From NCBI GenBank assembly GCA_030607345.1, contig JAUWKC010000009.1:1-14962 (forward strand): a stretch of 14,962 nucleotides of DNA, read 5' to 3'. Both the position numbers and the translations under genes were made by a program. Under the pieces are notes generated by a model. The model worked only from the letters and a program-made list of their open reading frames with translations, had not been told where the DNA came from and made no database searches. Shown one piece after another: positions 1 to 6,695 of this stretch. The stretch comes from Planctomycetota bacterium. Its GTDB lineage: Bacteria > Planctomycetota > Phycisphaerae > Sedimentisphaerales > SG8-4. How positions within the stretch are numbered: the first letter of the stretch is position 1; each line of letters starts with the position of its first letter.

Positions 1-276
1 GCACGCATCGTTGAAGGCTCCAGCGTGTCTTTGAGCCTGGCTTCTGCCGGTTTCTTCCCGAATATGGTGGTTAAGATGATACAGGTTGGAGAAGAAAGCG
101 GCTCGCTGACGAGGGTCCTGGACAGAACAGCCGGCTATTATGAGCGCAGAGTGGACTCTTCCATAACCACGGTTATGGCGCTGCTTGAGCCGGTTATGAT
201 TTTAACGGTTGGGGCGATTGTATTGACGGTTGTTCTTGCACTGTATCTGCCGATTTTCTCGATGTCAGCTCACTGA
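1..276 (+). CDS. gspF: GspF/PilC inner-membrane platform protein, C-terminal part (5' truncated)
   Basis: The gene is open from base 1 and its start lies outside the window. The visible 91 residues match the C-terminal half of the second GspF domain: a 'GSSVSLSLASAGFFP' stretch, then 'GEESGSL', 'YYERRVD', and an 'LLEPVMI' motif leading into a final hydrophobic helix that ends in 'LALYLPIFSM', a hallmark of the family C-terminus. GspF/PilC is the polytopic inner-membrane protein on which the assembly ATPase (GspE/PilB) acts to add or extract pilin subunits. It stands first in a same-strand run of pilin and pilus-assembly genes, with 124 bp to the first pilin. An ATPase gene probably lies upstream outside the window; this is inferred from usual gene order. 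The family call is secure. Whether it serves a type II secretion or type IV pilus system cannot be decided from this fragment. Confidence 0.93.
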   Translation, partial: ARIVEGSSVSLSLASAGFFPNMVVKMIQVGEESGSLTRVLDRTAGYYERRVDSSITTVMALLEPVMILTVGAIVLTVVLALYLPIFSMSAH

Positions 277-400
277 GACGAGCCGGCAGTGGCGGTACAA
301 GCAAAGCAGCGAAGCTATTAGCTATAGTCGTTTAAGAATATAGTCGATTGTGTGAAATCAGAAGTTGTGTGATTTTAACATTTTTTAGGAGAAGTTGAAA

Positions 401-811
401 ATGAAAAGAGCGAAAGGTTTTACACTGGTGGAGCTGATGGTCGTAATTCTGATTGTCGGCATCCTGGCTGCTGTGGCCATTCCGATTATGCGTGGCCGAA
501 TTGACGCAGCCAAGTGGTCGGAAGGTAAGGCCGGCATGGGCAGCATTGGAACGGCCCTTCGTGCCTACGCTGCGGAGAAAGCAGTGGACGGAACATACCC
601 GCCTTCTCTGACGGTGTTGGGTTTCCAGCGCAGCGATCTTCACGGCACGTACTTTACGATTGACAACTACTCGATTCCGGCCTGCACTTTCACCGCCGCC
701 GCCGACCCTGAGCTGACATTCACGGTCCAGTGCACCAATGCCGGCACGGGCATCACCAGCCCTACACAAATTACGCTGAGCAATGCCGGTGTCTGGACAG
801 AGACTCCGTAG
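401..811 (+). CDS. Type IV prepilin / major pseudopilin (copy 1 of tandem pair)
   Basis: This encodes a 136-aa prepilin. A six-residue leader (MKRAKG) precedes the cleavage site G6/F7, and the mature protein starts FTLVE with the conserved Glu at +5 (residue 11). A hydrophobic helix follows at about 7-30. After processing by prepilin peptidase and N-methylation it should polymerise into the fibre. The globular part has Cys95 and Cys111, which could form a disulfide-bounded loop, and no obvious GspG calcium-site signature. I chose ATG 401 because an AGGAG at 387-391 sits 9 nt upstream; a TTG at 395 in the same frame is less likely. The gene ends in tandem stops (TAG TAA). It is about 72% identical, without gaps, to the next gene by hand count. 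Its length, place and duplicate suggest the main fibre subunit (PilA/GspG-like), but function is inferred. Confidence 0.93.
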   Translation: MKRAKGFTLVELMVVILIVGILAAVAIPIMRGRIDAAKWSEGKAGMGSIGTALRAYAAEKAVDGTYPPSLTVLGFQRSDLHGTYFTIDNYSIPACTFTAAADPELTFTVQCTNAGTGITSPTQITLSNAGVWTETP

Positions 812-866
812 TAAGGCGCCACGGGGTATGGTGGTCATTAGTCTTTCAGAAACGATGTTGCGTCTG

Positions 867-894
867 AGGCGAGGAACTCTCAAGCTCCTCGCCT
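867..894 (+). promoter_or_regulatory. Intercistronic hairpin between the two pilin genes
   Basis: Bases 867-875 (AGGCGAGGA) pair perfectly with 886-894 (TCCTCGCCT) around a 10-nt loop. No T-run follows (next bases TGGGCG), so it is not a classical intrinsic terminator. It lies in the 115-bp gap between the pilin copies. It may protect the 3' end of the first pilin mRNA or mark a processing site, giving different levels of the two pilins. Only the pairing is seen; the role is inferred. Confidence 0.5.
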
Positions 895-926
895 TGGGCG
901 AATCATCAGTTGAGTCCGAGGCAAAT

Positions 927-1337
927 ATGCGAAGGACAAAGGGCTTCACATTGGTAGAGTTGATGGTCGTGGTAACCATCGTCGCTATTCTTGCGGCAGT
1001 GGCGATTCCGATTCTGCAGGGCCGTATCGACGCAGCGAAGTGGTCCGAAGGAAAGGCCGGTTGCGGGACCATCGCTACGGCGCTGCGGGCTTACGCTGCG
1101 GAAAAGAGCTCCCTGGGTACTTATCCGCCGGCATTATCGGTGCTGGGCTTGACTCCCAGCGACCTTCATGGAACTCATTTTACTATCGCCAATTACTCAA
1201 TCCCGGCTTGTCAGTTCACTAAAGGCGCGGACCCTGAGATGACCTTCACTATTCGTTGTGACAATTCGGGCACTGCGATTAAGACGCCGACTGCAGTCCA
1301 ACTGAACCAGGCCGGCAACTGGACAGAAATTCCATAG
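927..1337 (+). CDS. Type IV prepilin / major pseudopilin (copy 2 of tandem pair)
   Basis: This is a second 136-aa prepilin aligned without gaps to the first. Leader MRRTKG is cut before F7, and the mature protein starts FTLVE with Glu at +5. The region from the helix into 'GRIDAAKWSEGKAG' (about residues 32-45) is identical in both copies, while the C-terminal 25 residues diverge most. Cys95 and Cys111 are conserved and an extra Cys46 is present. The frame is open upstream to about 783, but ATG 927 is the correct start because the prepilin leader begins there and a GAGG at 918-921 lies 5 nt upstream. It also ends in tandem stops TAG TAA, as expected from a duplication. It is likely a fibre subunit used with or instead of copy 1; which copy dominates cannot be told from sequence. 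Confidence 0.92.
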   Translation: MRRTKGFTLVELMVVVTIVAILAAVAIPILQGRIDAAKWSEGKAGCGTIATALRAYAAEKSSLGTYPPALSVLGLTPSDLHGTHFTIANYSIPACQFTKGADPEMTFTIRCDNSGTAIKTPTAVQLNQAGNWTEIP

Positions 1338-1364
1338 TAATTATAGATATTCGACCAGGGTTGG

Positions 1365-1388
1365 TGTTCGTCACCGTGGTGACGAACA
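1365..1388 (+). promoter_or_regulatory. Strong hairpin downstream of second pilin
   Basis: TGTTCGTCAC (1365-1374) and GTGACGAACA (1379-1388) form a perfect 10-bp stem with a 4-nt loop (CGTG). The following bases (GAATCATAAG) contain no T-run, so termination without a cofactor is unlikely. It lies between the abundant-type pilin gene and the minor-pilin genes, a common place for elements that stabilise the upstream message or reduce downstream expression. The structure is seen; the function is inferred. Confidence 0.55.
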
Positions 1389-1433
1389 GAATCATAAGCT
1401 GGACAGTTATGTGGAAAACACGAGGGAGAGATT

Positions 1434-1910
1434 ATGGCACTTAAACCAAAAAGATATCGGGCAGGCTTGACTTTTGTCGAGATACTAATCGCAACCGTTA
1501 TCCTTCTGATAGCGGTTATCGGCACGTCCGCATTTCGATACAATGCAGCATTAGGTGCGCGCAAGGCCGACCTGCGAACCGCGGCGGCGAGAACCGCGCT
1601 GCTGCTTTGTGAGGCCTGGCGCGGCGTGAGCGACCCAAACACATTTGACCCGGTTGCAAGTTTCGGTTCGGAATTGGTAATCAGTTCGCTTGGCAAGGGC
1701 GTGGCCGGGCCGGATGGCTTTACAGTGCACGGGGCATATGAAATCACAAACGAAGGGGCTGAGTACTACGCGGTTCTTTCCTGGAAAGATGTATCGGCAG
1801 GCCTGCGGGCGTTAAACGTCGTGGTAACATGGAATCAGCGAGGCTACAGTTCGGACGATGGTGGGCGGCCTGATAAATCATTCGCACTTACGACGTACGT
1901 GGCCGATTAG
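1434..1910 (+). CDS. Minor prepilin, GspI/PilV-like
   Basis: The product is 158 aa with a class-III signal: an 11-residue basic leader ending RAG, cleavage at G11/L12, then LTFVE with Glu at +5 (residue 16) and a hydrophobic helix to about residue 31. The first mature residue is Leu, not the usual Phe. The short length, the 'EILIATVIL' helix pattern and its place between the major pilins and a PilW/GspJ-like gene fit the GspI/PilV minor pseudopilin, which in characterised systems forms part of the fibre-initiating tip. The globular domain is not diagnostic. ATG 1434 is well supported by GGGAG at 1424-1428. It ends 24 nt before the next gene's start and is probably translated from the same message. 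Confidence 0.82.
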   Translation: MALKPKRYRAGLTFVEILIATVILLIAVIGTSAFRYNAALGARKADLRTAAARTALLLCEAWRGVSDPNTFDPVASFGSELVISSLGKGVAGPDGFTVHGAYEITNEGAEYYAVLSWKDVSAGLRALNVVVTWNQRGYSSDDGGRPDKSFALTTYVAD

Positions 1911-1934
1911 CGTGTGTATAGGAGGGCAAAGAGC

Positions 1935-2441
1935 ATGGCAAAAAAGAATACCCAAAATCGAAGCGGTCTGACGGCCATAGAGCTAATGGTGGCCGTAGTA
2001 TTCTTGAGCCTGGCGATACTCGGTATCGGCATGGTTCTGGCCGACAGTCACAAAGGCTGGAACAGGATGTATAACCGTGTCTATTCGGACGTTGTCAGAG
2101 ACGGCCACGTAGCCCGGAGAGTCTTTGACAGCATCGTCCGAAAGTCAAGCAGAAATCACATCCTGGTGGACACGGGCGGAACCTGGGCCGAGGTCCGCTA
2201 TTACGCCGATTCGAGTTCGACCGATTTCGACCGTTACGCACGTTTCTATCAAAGCGGCGACCAGTTGCTAATCGAATACGGCACGCTGGACCCTGTTGGC
2301 GTGCTGCGGACCCAAACGGTCTGCTCCAATGTGTCTTCGTGTGTGTTTAGGCAGTCGGGAAAAGCCGTGGAAATGATACTAAGGCTGGATAATGGTTCCG
2401 AGAGCGCCACGGTGACGACGTCGGCGGTGGCGCACAACTAA
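1935..2441 (+). CDS. Minor prepilin, GspJ/PilW-like
   Basis: This is a 168-aa protein with leader MAKKNTQNRSG, cleavage G11/L12, then LTAIE with Glu at +5 (residue 16) and a hydrophobic helix to about residue 36. ATG 1935 is chosen over a GTG at 1914 because GGAGGG at 1921-1926 is positioned for it and it gives a normal leader length. The order (major pilin, PilV-type, PilW-type, PilX-type) and the C-terminal beta-rich region with two Cys near 'CSNVSSC' fit PilW/GspJ, a tip pseudopilin that partners GspI and GspK. Assignment to J/W rather than H/FimT rests on gene order and length, so the exact subfamily is tentative, while prepilin status is clear. Confidence 0.8.
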   Translation: MAKKNTQNRSGLTAIELMVAVVFLSLAILGIGMVLADSHKGWNRMYNRVYSDVVRDGHVARRVFDSIVRKSSRNHILVDTGGTWAEVRYYADSSSTDFDRYARFYQSGDQLLIEYGTLDPVGVLRTQTVCSNVSSCVFRQSGKAVEMILRLDNGSESATVTTSAVAHN

Positions 2442-2476
2442 GTGCAGTAGCGAACTTAATCGCCGGAAAGTACGTT

Positions 2477-3730
2477 ATGAAACCTGCCGGTAAAAAAATG
2501 CATTTGCTGCAGCGGGGCTCAGCCCTGGCTCTGGTTCTGGCGGTGATTACGATATTGCTTGCGGTCGGGACCGGTCTGCTGAGTCTTGGCCTCCACAGTC
2601 AACTTTTTTCCATACGCACGGGTGATGAGATAGCGGCCAGGTCTGCTGCGGATGCAGGACTGGCAAAAGTGCTCAACCTACTGAACCAGGAATACCAGGG
2701 CGGCAGCCTCAATGATGTCTATGAAACTTATTCGTTGGATGGCGATATTGTCTGGCAAAGCACCCGCGAAACGCTGCCAAATTCCACCGGCAGTTTCAGC
2801 TACAGTGTCTCACTGGGTGCAGCCTGGTCTTTTCCGGTCACGGTTACAGGTGAATCAGGGCAAGCGCAAAAGACATTGAACTGCTCCCTGAAACTGGAGG
2901 GGCCGTTCGAATATTCAGTTCTGACCCGTGGTGACATAATTCTAAAAGCAGGGACAACTGTTTCAGGATACAATTCCAGCGACCTGACCGACCCGGATAC
3001 GAGCGCAAGAATAGCTACGATGAGTACCGATAGCGACAGCATTATTCTAAACAACGGCGTTACAGTAAACGGCACCGTTTACGTGGGCGTGGATGGCCAA
3101 CCCGATGTTATTATCAAGGACCTTGGCGCAACTACCGGTCCACAATTCGCGATGTCTGAGGAGCCGCCCCTTCCGCAGGTGGTGGTTCCGGCACTGACGG
3201 ATTATTCAACGGACATCGAGGCCAAGGGTGAAACGGTCACAATCACACCTGCCCAAAGCGGCATATATGATTCAATCGAACTGAAAAATGCCGTACTACC
3301 TGGCATTCTTGAAATATCAGGGGGAGATGTTGTTCTCGTCATAACGGATGATATTCAAATGGGCAAGAATTGCGAAATAGTCATAAACGAAGGTTCTTCC
3401 CTGACACTTTATCTCGAAGGTGATCTCAATGCCGACAATAACTCCGGATTCAACAATCGCACGAAGATTCCTGGTAACCTGATGCTTTTCGGCACGAGTA
3501 GTGAAGAACAGGATATGGACATCAAGGCCAAGAGCGATGTGTTTGGAGCTGTTTATGCGCCGAATGCTGACATTATTATCTATGCGGCCGGCGATGTTTA
3601 CGGTTCATTTGTTGCCGACGACTTCGAGCTTAAAACCGGCGGAAATTTCTATTACGACAGGGCATTGAAAGATTACACCGACAAAACGGAATTACTGCGT
3701 TTCGTACTGGACCGCTGGGGTGAAGATTAG
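2477..3730 (+). CDS. PilX/GspK-like minor pilin with C-terminal DUF7305-like domain (paralogue 1)
   Basis: This 417-aa protein has a basic N-terminus with QRG, a plausible prepilin-peptidase site at G14/S15, and one membrane helix at about 15-39. Like GspK/PilX, and unlike the other pilins here, it lacks Glu at +5 (Leu19). A motif 'IRTGDEIAARSAADAGLAK' (46-64) follows the helix and resembles the AA/AD-AGL segment of PilX N-terminal domains. The rest is beta-rich and repetitive. Residues about 260-395 look like DUF7305, with 'SLTLYLEGDL', 'FGAVYAPNADI', 'DVYGSFVA' and 'FYYDRAL', a bactofilin-like right-handed repeat. ATG 2477 has only a weak upstream GGAAAG, and an alternative in-frame ATG lies at residue 8. 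It is probably an exported tip or surface component; ligand or partner is unknown. Confidence 0.8.
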   Translation: MKPAGKKMHLLQRGSALALVLAVITILLAVGTGLLSLGLHSQLFSIRTGDEIAARSAADAGLAKVLNLLNQEYQGGSLNDVYETYSLDGDIVWQSTRETLPNSTGSFSYSVSLGAAWSFPVTVTGESGQAQKTLNCSLKLEGPFEYSVLTRGDIILKAGTTVSGYNSSDLTDPDTSARIATMSTDSDSIILNNGVTVNGTVYVGVDGQPDVIIKDLGATTGPQFAMSEEPPLPQVVVPALTDYSTDIEAKGETVTITPAQSGIYDSIELKNAVLPGILEISGGDVVLVITDDIQMGKNCEIVINEGSSLTLYLEGDLNADNNSGFNNRTKIPGNLMLFGTSSEEQDMDIKAKSDVFGAVYAPNADIIIYAAGDVYGSFVADDFELKTGGNFYYDRALKDYTDKTELLRFVLDRWGED

Positions 3731-3832
3731 TGATACCAACAAAGGCAAGCTCTTGGTCAAACTGTAACTTGCCTGCAGTTTAGCAAAACTCAGCGGAGAT
3801 GTCAGTATATCGGCAAATGGAGTGGCACAAAA

Positions 3833-5038
3833 ATGAAGACTCTTGGAGCGAAGATATTTTTGTACAGGCGCGGTGCGGCGCTGGCTTTGGTTATGGTGGC
3901 GGTAGTCGTGCTTCTGGTGGTGGGTACCGGACTGTTGAGTCTTGGTCTGCACGGGCGTACTTTCGCGATACGCACAGGCAATGAAATAGAAGCCCGATGT
4001 GCTGCCGACGCCGGGTTGACAAAGGCCCTTTTTGAAATGAACCAGAAGCTTCAGACAGAACTGTGGGATGACCTCTCGCTGCCGGAGGCAACGGATGAGC
4101 TACTGGCGAATTGTGACGCCGTTGTCGACTATAGCGTTACGGGCGACTTCTTTACCGGCTACAGTGTTGAAGCTACAGGTAAATCAGGCCGGGCGACTAA
4201 AACGATAGGCTGCTCTTTGCCGCTGCAGGGTTTGTTCGAGTACGCCATCTACGCAAAGGACAATTTGGAACTCAAGAATTCGGCGACTATAGACTGGTAC
4301 AACTACGACGACGAGGATGACAGTCTGAAAATCGGCACCGGAAGTATTGCCGCAGCAGCTATTACCCTGAAGAACAAGGCAATTATAAATGGCGATGTGG
4401 TTGTGGGTGTCGATGGAGATCCCGCAGTTGTCATCACAGACAACGGCGCGAGCATCACGGGCAGTACCTATGCCGTGACGGAGCAGGTCCCGCTGCCATC
4501 GATAATGGTGCCCGGGTGGCTCGAGTCGCTTCCCTCCGGCGGAACGATAGAAAATGATACGACGATAACGGCTGCCGCCGGCAAATATGATGAGATTGAC
4601 CTGAAAAACGGCAAGAAAATTAAGGTCGAGGGCAATATCACGCTTTACATTATAGGAGATATAACCCTTGACAATTCCACCGAGATAGAGGTGGATGGCG
4701 ATAGTGGCTCTTCTTTGGTGCTGTACATAGGAGGGGACTTTGAGGGCAAGAACGGCAGCGCGCTCAACAATGAGACGCAAGATGCGGGAAAACTCAAGAT
4801 TTACGGGCTGGATAGCTGCGAGAATATGCTATTCAAAAACAGCAGTGAACTTTACGGGGCGATCTACGCTCCAAACGCCGACGTCATATTCTATAATTCG
4901 GCTGCGGCATACGGAGCGGTTGTAGCCAGAACGTTTGAACAGAAGAACTCCGCCGACTTCAACTACGATGCGGCATTAAGGGATGTTACAGCAGATGACG
5001 AAGGCGTGCGTTTCGTAGTGAAGCGATGGCAGGAGTAA
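3833..5038 (+). CDS. PilX/GspK-like minor pilin with C-terminal DUF7305-like domain (paralogue 2)
   Basis: This 401-aa paralogue of the preceding gene has the same layout: basic leader ending YRRG, putative cleavage at G14/A15, no Glu at +5, helix about 15-39, and the motif 'IRTGNEIEARCAADAGL' (46-62). 'GTGLLSLGLH' at 31-40 is identical to paralogue 1. The C-terminal repeat domain keeps 'LVLYIGGDFEG', 'YGAIYAPNADV' and 'FNYDAALRD' in place of the FYYD seen in the other two. The middle is notably acidic, with a DDED cluster around residue 160. ATG 3833 lies after TGGAGTGG (3818-3825). Tandem stops TAA TAG end it. The 102-bp gap before it contains only weak inverted repeats. It is likely exported through the same pilus machine, with function unknown. 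Confidence 0.8.
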   Translation: MKTLGAKIFLYRRGAALALVMVAVVVLLVVGTGLLSLGLHGRTFAIRTGNEIEARCAADAGLTKALFEMNQKLQTELWDDLSLPEATDELLANCDAVVDYSVTGDFFTGYSVEATGKSGRATKTIGCSLPLQGLFEYAIYAKDNLELKNSATIDWYNYDDEDDSLKIGTGSIAAAAITLKNKAIINGDVVVGVDGDPAVVITDNGASITGSTYAVTEQVPLPSIMVPGWLESLPSGGTIENDTTITAAAGKYDEIDLKNGKKIKVEGNITLYIIGDITLDNSTEIEVDGDSGSSLVLYIGGDFEGKNGSALNNETQDAGKLKIYGLDSCENMLFKNSSELYGAIYAPNADVIFYNSAAAYGAVVARTFEQKNSADFNYDAALRDVTADDEGVRFVVKRWQE

Positions 5039-5099
5039 TAGAAAAACCGATGCGGGCGCAGACTGAATTTGAAGGAAATATAGCTGGCGGGAGGTAAAG

Positions 5100-6359
5100 A
5101 TGAACGGTAAGAATCGTCACAATCCAAAGAGTACCGGCTCATCGCTGGTGCTGGTTCTGCTTGGGGTAGTAATGCTCATCATAGTGGGAGGCGGTCTTTT
5201 GAATCTGGGACTGCAGGGCCAGTTGCTGGGCATACGGACCGGCTCAGAGATTAAGGCTAGGGCTGCGGCCGACGCAGGTCTGGAAAAGGCAGTCTTCTCG
5301 ATGAATCAGATACTCATCGCAAAAGCCTGGAGCAACGACACGTTGCCGTGGGTGGCAGATGAAGCTCTGCCCAATTGTGACGCAACCTTCGGCTACAAAA
5401 TCGTCGCGCGGAGTCTGAGCGGGCAAAAAAGCGAGTTCACAATCAGCTCCATTGGCAAATCGGGTCGAACTTCCAGAACGGTTTCCGCCATCGTAGGGCT
5501 TAAGAGCTTATTCGATAGTGCGATTCTTGTACAGGACAGGATATCTCTTATGCCCAACAGTCTGGTGGCCGCATACAACTCTGCGGACCCAACCGATACT
5601 GACCTGGATTTGAAAATCGGCACGATAAGCGTAGAGCCCGACAGAATACCGTTAGGTCCCGGCACGGTCATAGACGGGGACGTGTTTGTCGGCGTAGGGG
5701 GCAATCCCCAAACAGTCATTGGGGCAGGCGGAACTATAACCGGTGAAAAGTATGCCTTGACCGAAGAGATTGACTTTCCCGTCATAACTCCGCCGCCGCT
5801 GCCGGATATGGGCACAGGACTGGATGCCAAGGGCAGCACCATAACGCTAAAACCGTCCAGCAGCGGCAAATATACGAATATAACGCTGGCGCAGGCAGCC
5901 GGCTTGAATGGAATATTAGAAATCACCGGAGGAGAGGTAAAACTTCACATTACCGGTAATGTCGACCTTGGGCAGGGCTGTGAACTGATAATAGACCCTG
6001 ATTCTTCTTTGATTCTTTACGTAGACGGGGACATATCTGCCGACAATTCAAGCGGCCTGAATAACCAGGCCGGCGACGTTAAAGACTTTCAAATCTACGG
6101 CACGGGTGGCACCGCCCAGGTCTTTGACATAAAAGCCAAGAGCACGATATTCGGCACCATTTACGCCCCCCAGGCCGATATCTCGATTTATCCGGGTTCG
6201 GAGATTTGCGGCGCCATTGTAGGCGAAAGCGTCACGTTCAAGAGCGGCTGTACTTTCTACTACGACGAGGCACTCAGAGACGTGACTGTCTACGACGAAG
6301 GCGTACGCTTTGAAGTGAAACGATGGCTTGGACCAACCACGGTAGAAGCCGTTGAGTAA
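5100..6359 (+). CDS. PilX/GspK-like minor pilin with C-terminal DUF7305-like domain (paralogue 3)
   Basis: This 419-aa protein is the third tandem paralogue. The leader ends KSTG, with possible cleavage at G13/S14, and there is no Glu at +5. The helix spans about 14-38, then 'IRTGSEIKARAAADAGLEKA' (45-64). C-terminal repeats keep 'SLILYVDGDISADNSSGLNN', which is close to the matching part of paralogue 1, and then 'FGTIYAPQADI', 'CGAIVGE' and 'FYYDEALRDV'. A short tail (about 13 residues after VKRWLG) is absent from the others. The start at ATG 5100 is strongly supported by GGAGGT at 5090-5095. The shared C-terminal VKRW of copies 2 and 3 suggests they separated last. It probably sits at the pilus tip or is secreted; no catalytic motif is visible. 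Confidence 0.8.
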   Translation: MNGKNRHNPKSTGSSLVLVLLGVVMLIIVGGGLLNLGLQGQLLGIRTGSEIKARAAADAGLEKAVFSMNQILIAKAWSNDTLPWVADEALPNCDATFGYKIVARSLSGQKSEFTISSIGKSGRTSRTVSAIVGLKSLFDSAILVQDRISLMPNSLVAAYNSADPTDTDLDLKIGTISVEPDRIPLGPGTVIDGDVFVGVGGNPQTVIGAGGTITGEKYALTEEIDFPVITPPPLPDMGTGLDAKGSTITLKPSSSGKYTNITLAQAAGLNGILEITGGEVKLHITGNVDLGQGCELIIDPDSSLILYVDGDISADNSSGLNNQAGDVKDFQIYGTGGTAQVFDIKAKSTIFGTIYAPQADISIYPGSEICGAIVGESVTFKSGCTFYYDEALRDVTVYDEGVRFEVKRWLGPTTVEAVE

Positions 6360-6695
6360 CCACTGCTGCCGGTTTGTACAGCCGATAATGCGAGGAGTAT
6401 AAAACTTTCCTGAATTCTACTGGTTCCGCGGCCGGCGGACCAGTCAGGCCTTGTGGACTCATCACGCCTGTTTATGCCCGCTAACCGGGCATACATCCTC
6501 AAATTACAGGACCTTAGGGCCGATTTCAAAGAATTGGTCTAAGAGGCCGATTTCCTGCAATTTGACGTAAAACAGCGGTGTTTTTGCGCCGATAGATTGG
6601 TGCGGGCAGAAAACCGAGATTGAATGCCAACCACACCAGCAAAGCTCCGACGTTAGTTGGGCCCGAGACGGCAGTTTTTATTAGGTTGGAAATGT
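6360..6695. other. 336-bp gene-free gap between minor-pilin block and pilM
   Basis: I see no convincing ORF here. Two hairpins occur. At 6419-6444 about 10 bp pair with one bulged T around a GGCCG loop. At 6473-6493 a perfect 8-bp stem (TATGCCCG with CGGGCATA) closes a CTAAC loop. Neither is followed by a T-run. Further on, the 10-mer GGCCGATTTC occurs at 6518-6527 and 6545-6554, in a weak 27-bp tandem repeat. This is the longest gene-free stretch in the locus, so it may hold a promoter for the assembly genes, an attenuator, or a small RNA. I could not single out a promoter. Confidence 0.6.

Noticed and set aside
288..306. Possible sigma-54 promoter (TGGCGG...AAGCA) upstream of the first pilin
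   Set aside because: The spacing between the GG and GC dinucleotides is 8 nt and not the required 10, and the -12 element lacks TTGC.
277..345. GCAAAGC within the pilin leader, reminiscent of a cyclic-di-GMP-I (GEMM) riboswitch upstream of pilA
   Set aside because: Only the GCAAAGC string resembles the second half of the motif. The required GGCAAACC-type first half and the following receptor helix are missing, so the match is probably chance.
783..926. N-terminal extension of the second prepilin by 48 residues
   Set aside because: A prepilin needs its short basic leader at the N-terminus. ATG 927 supplies it with an adjacent GAGG, and the upstream frame is just the intercistronic hairpin region.
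332..1072. Long minus-strand open frame opposite the pilin genes
   Set aside because: It is a shadow of two clear prepilin genes. The translation is Arg/Ser-rich with no recognisable domain, and it has no plausible ribosome site.
3741..3781. Inverted repeats between PilX-like paralogues 1 and 2 (AGGCAAG with CTTGCCT)
   Set aside because: There are just 7 bp with an 18-nt loop and competing pairings, and no T-run. It is too weak to call a terminator or regulator.
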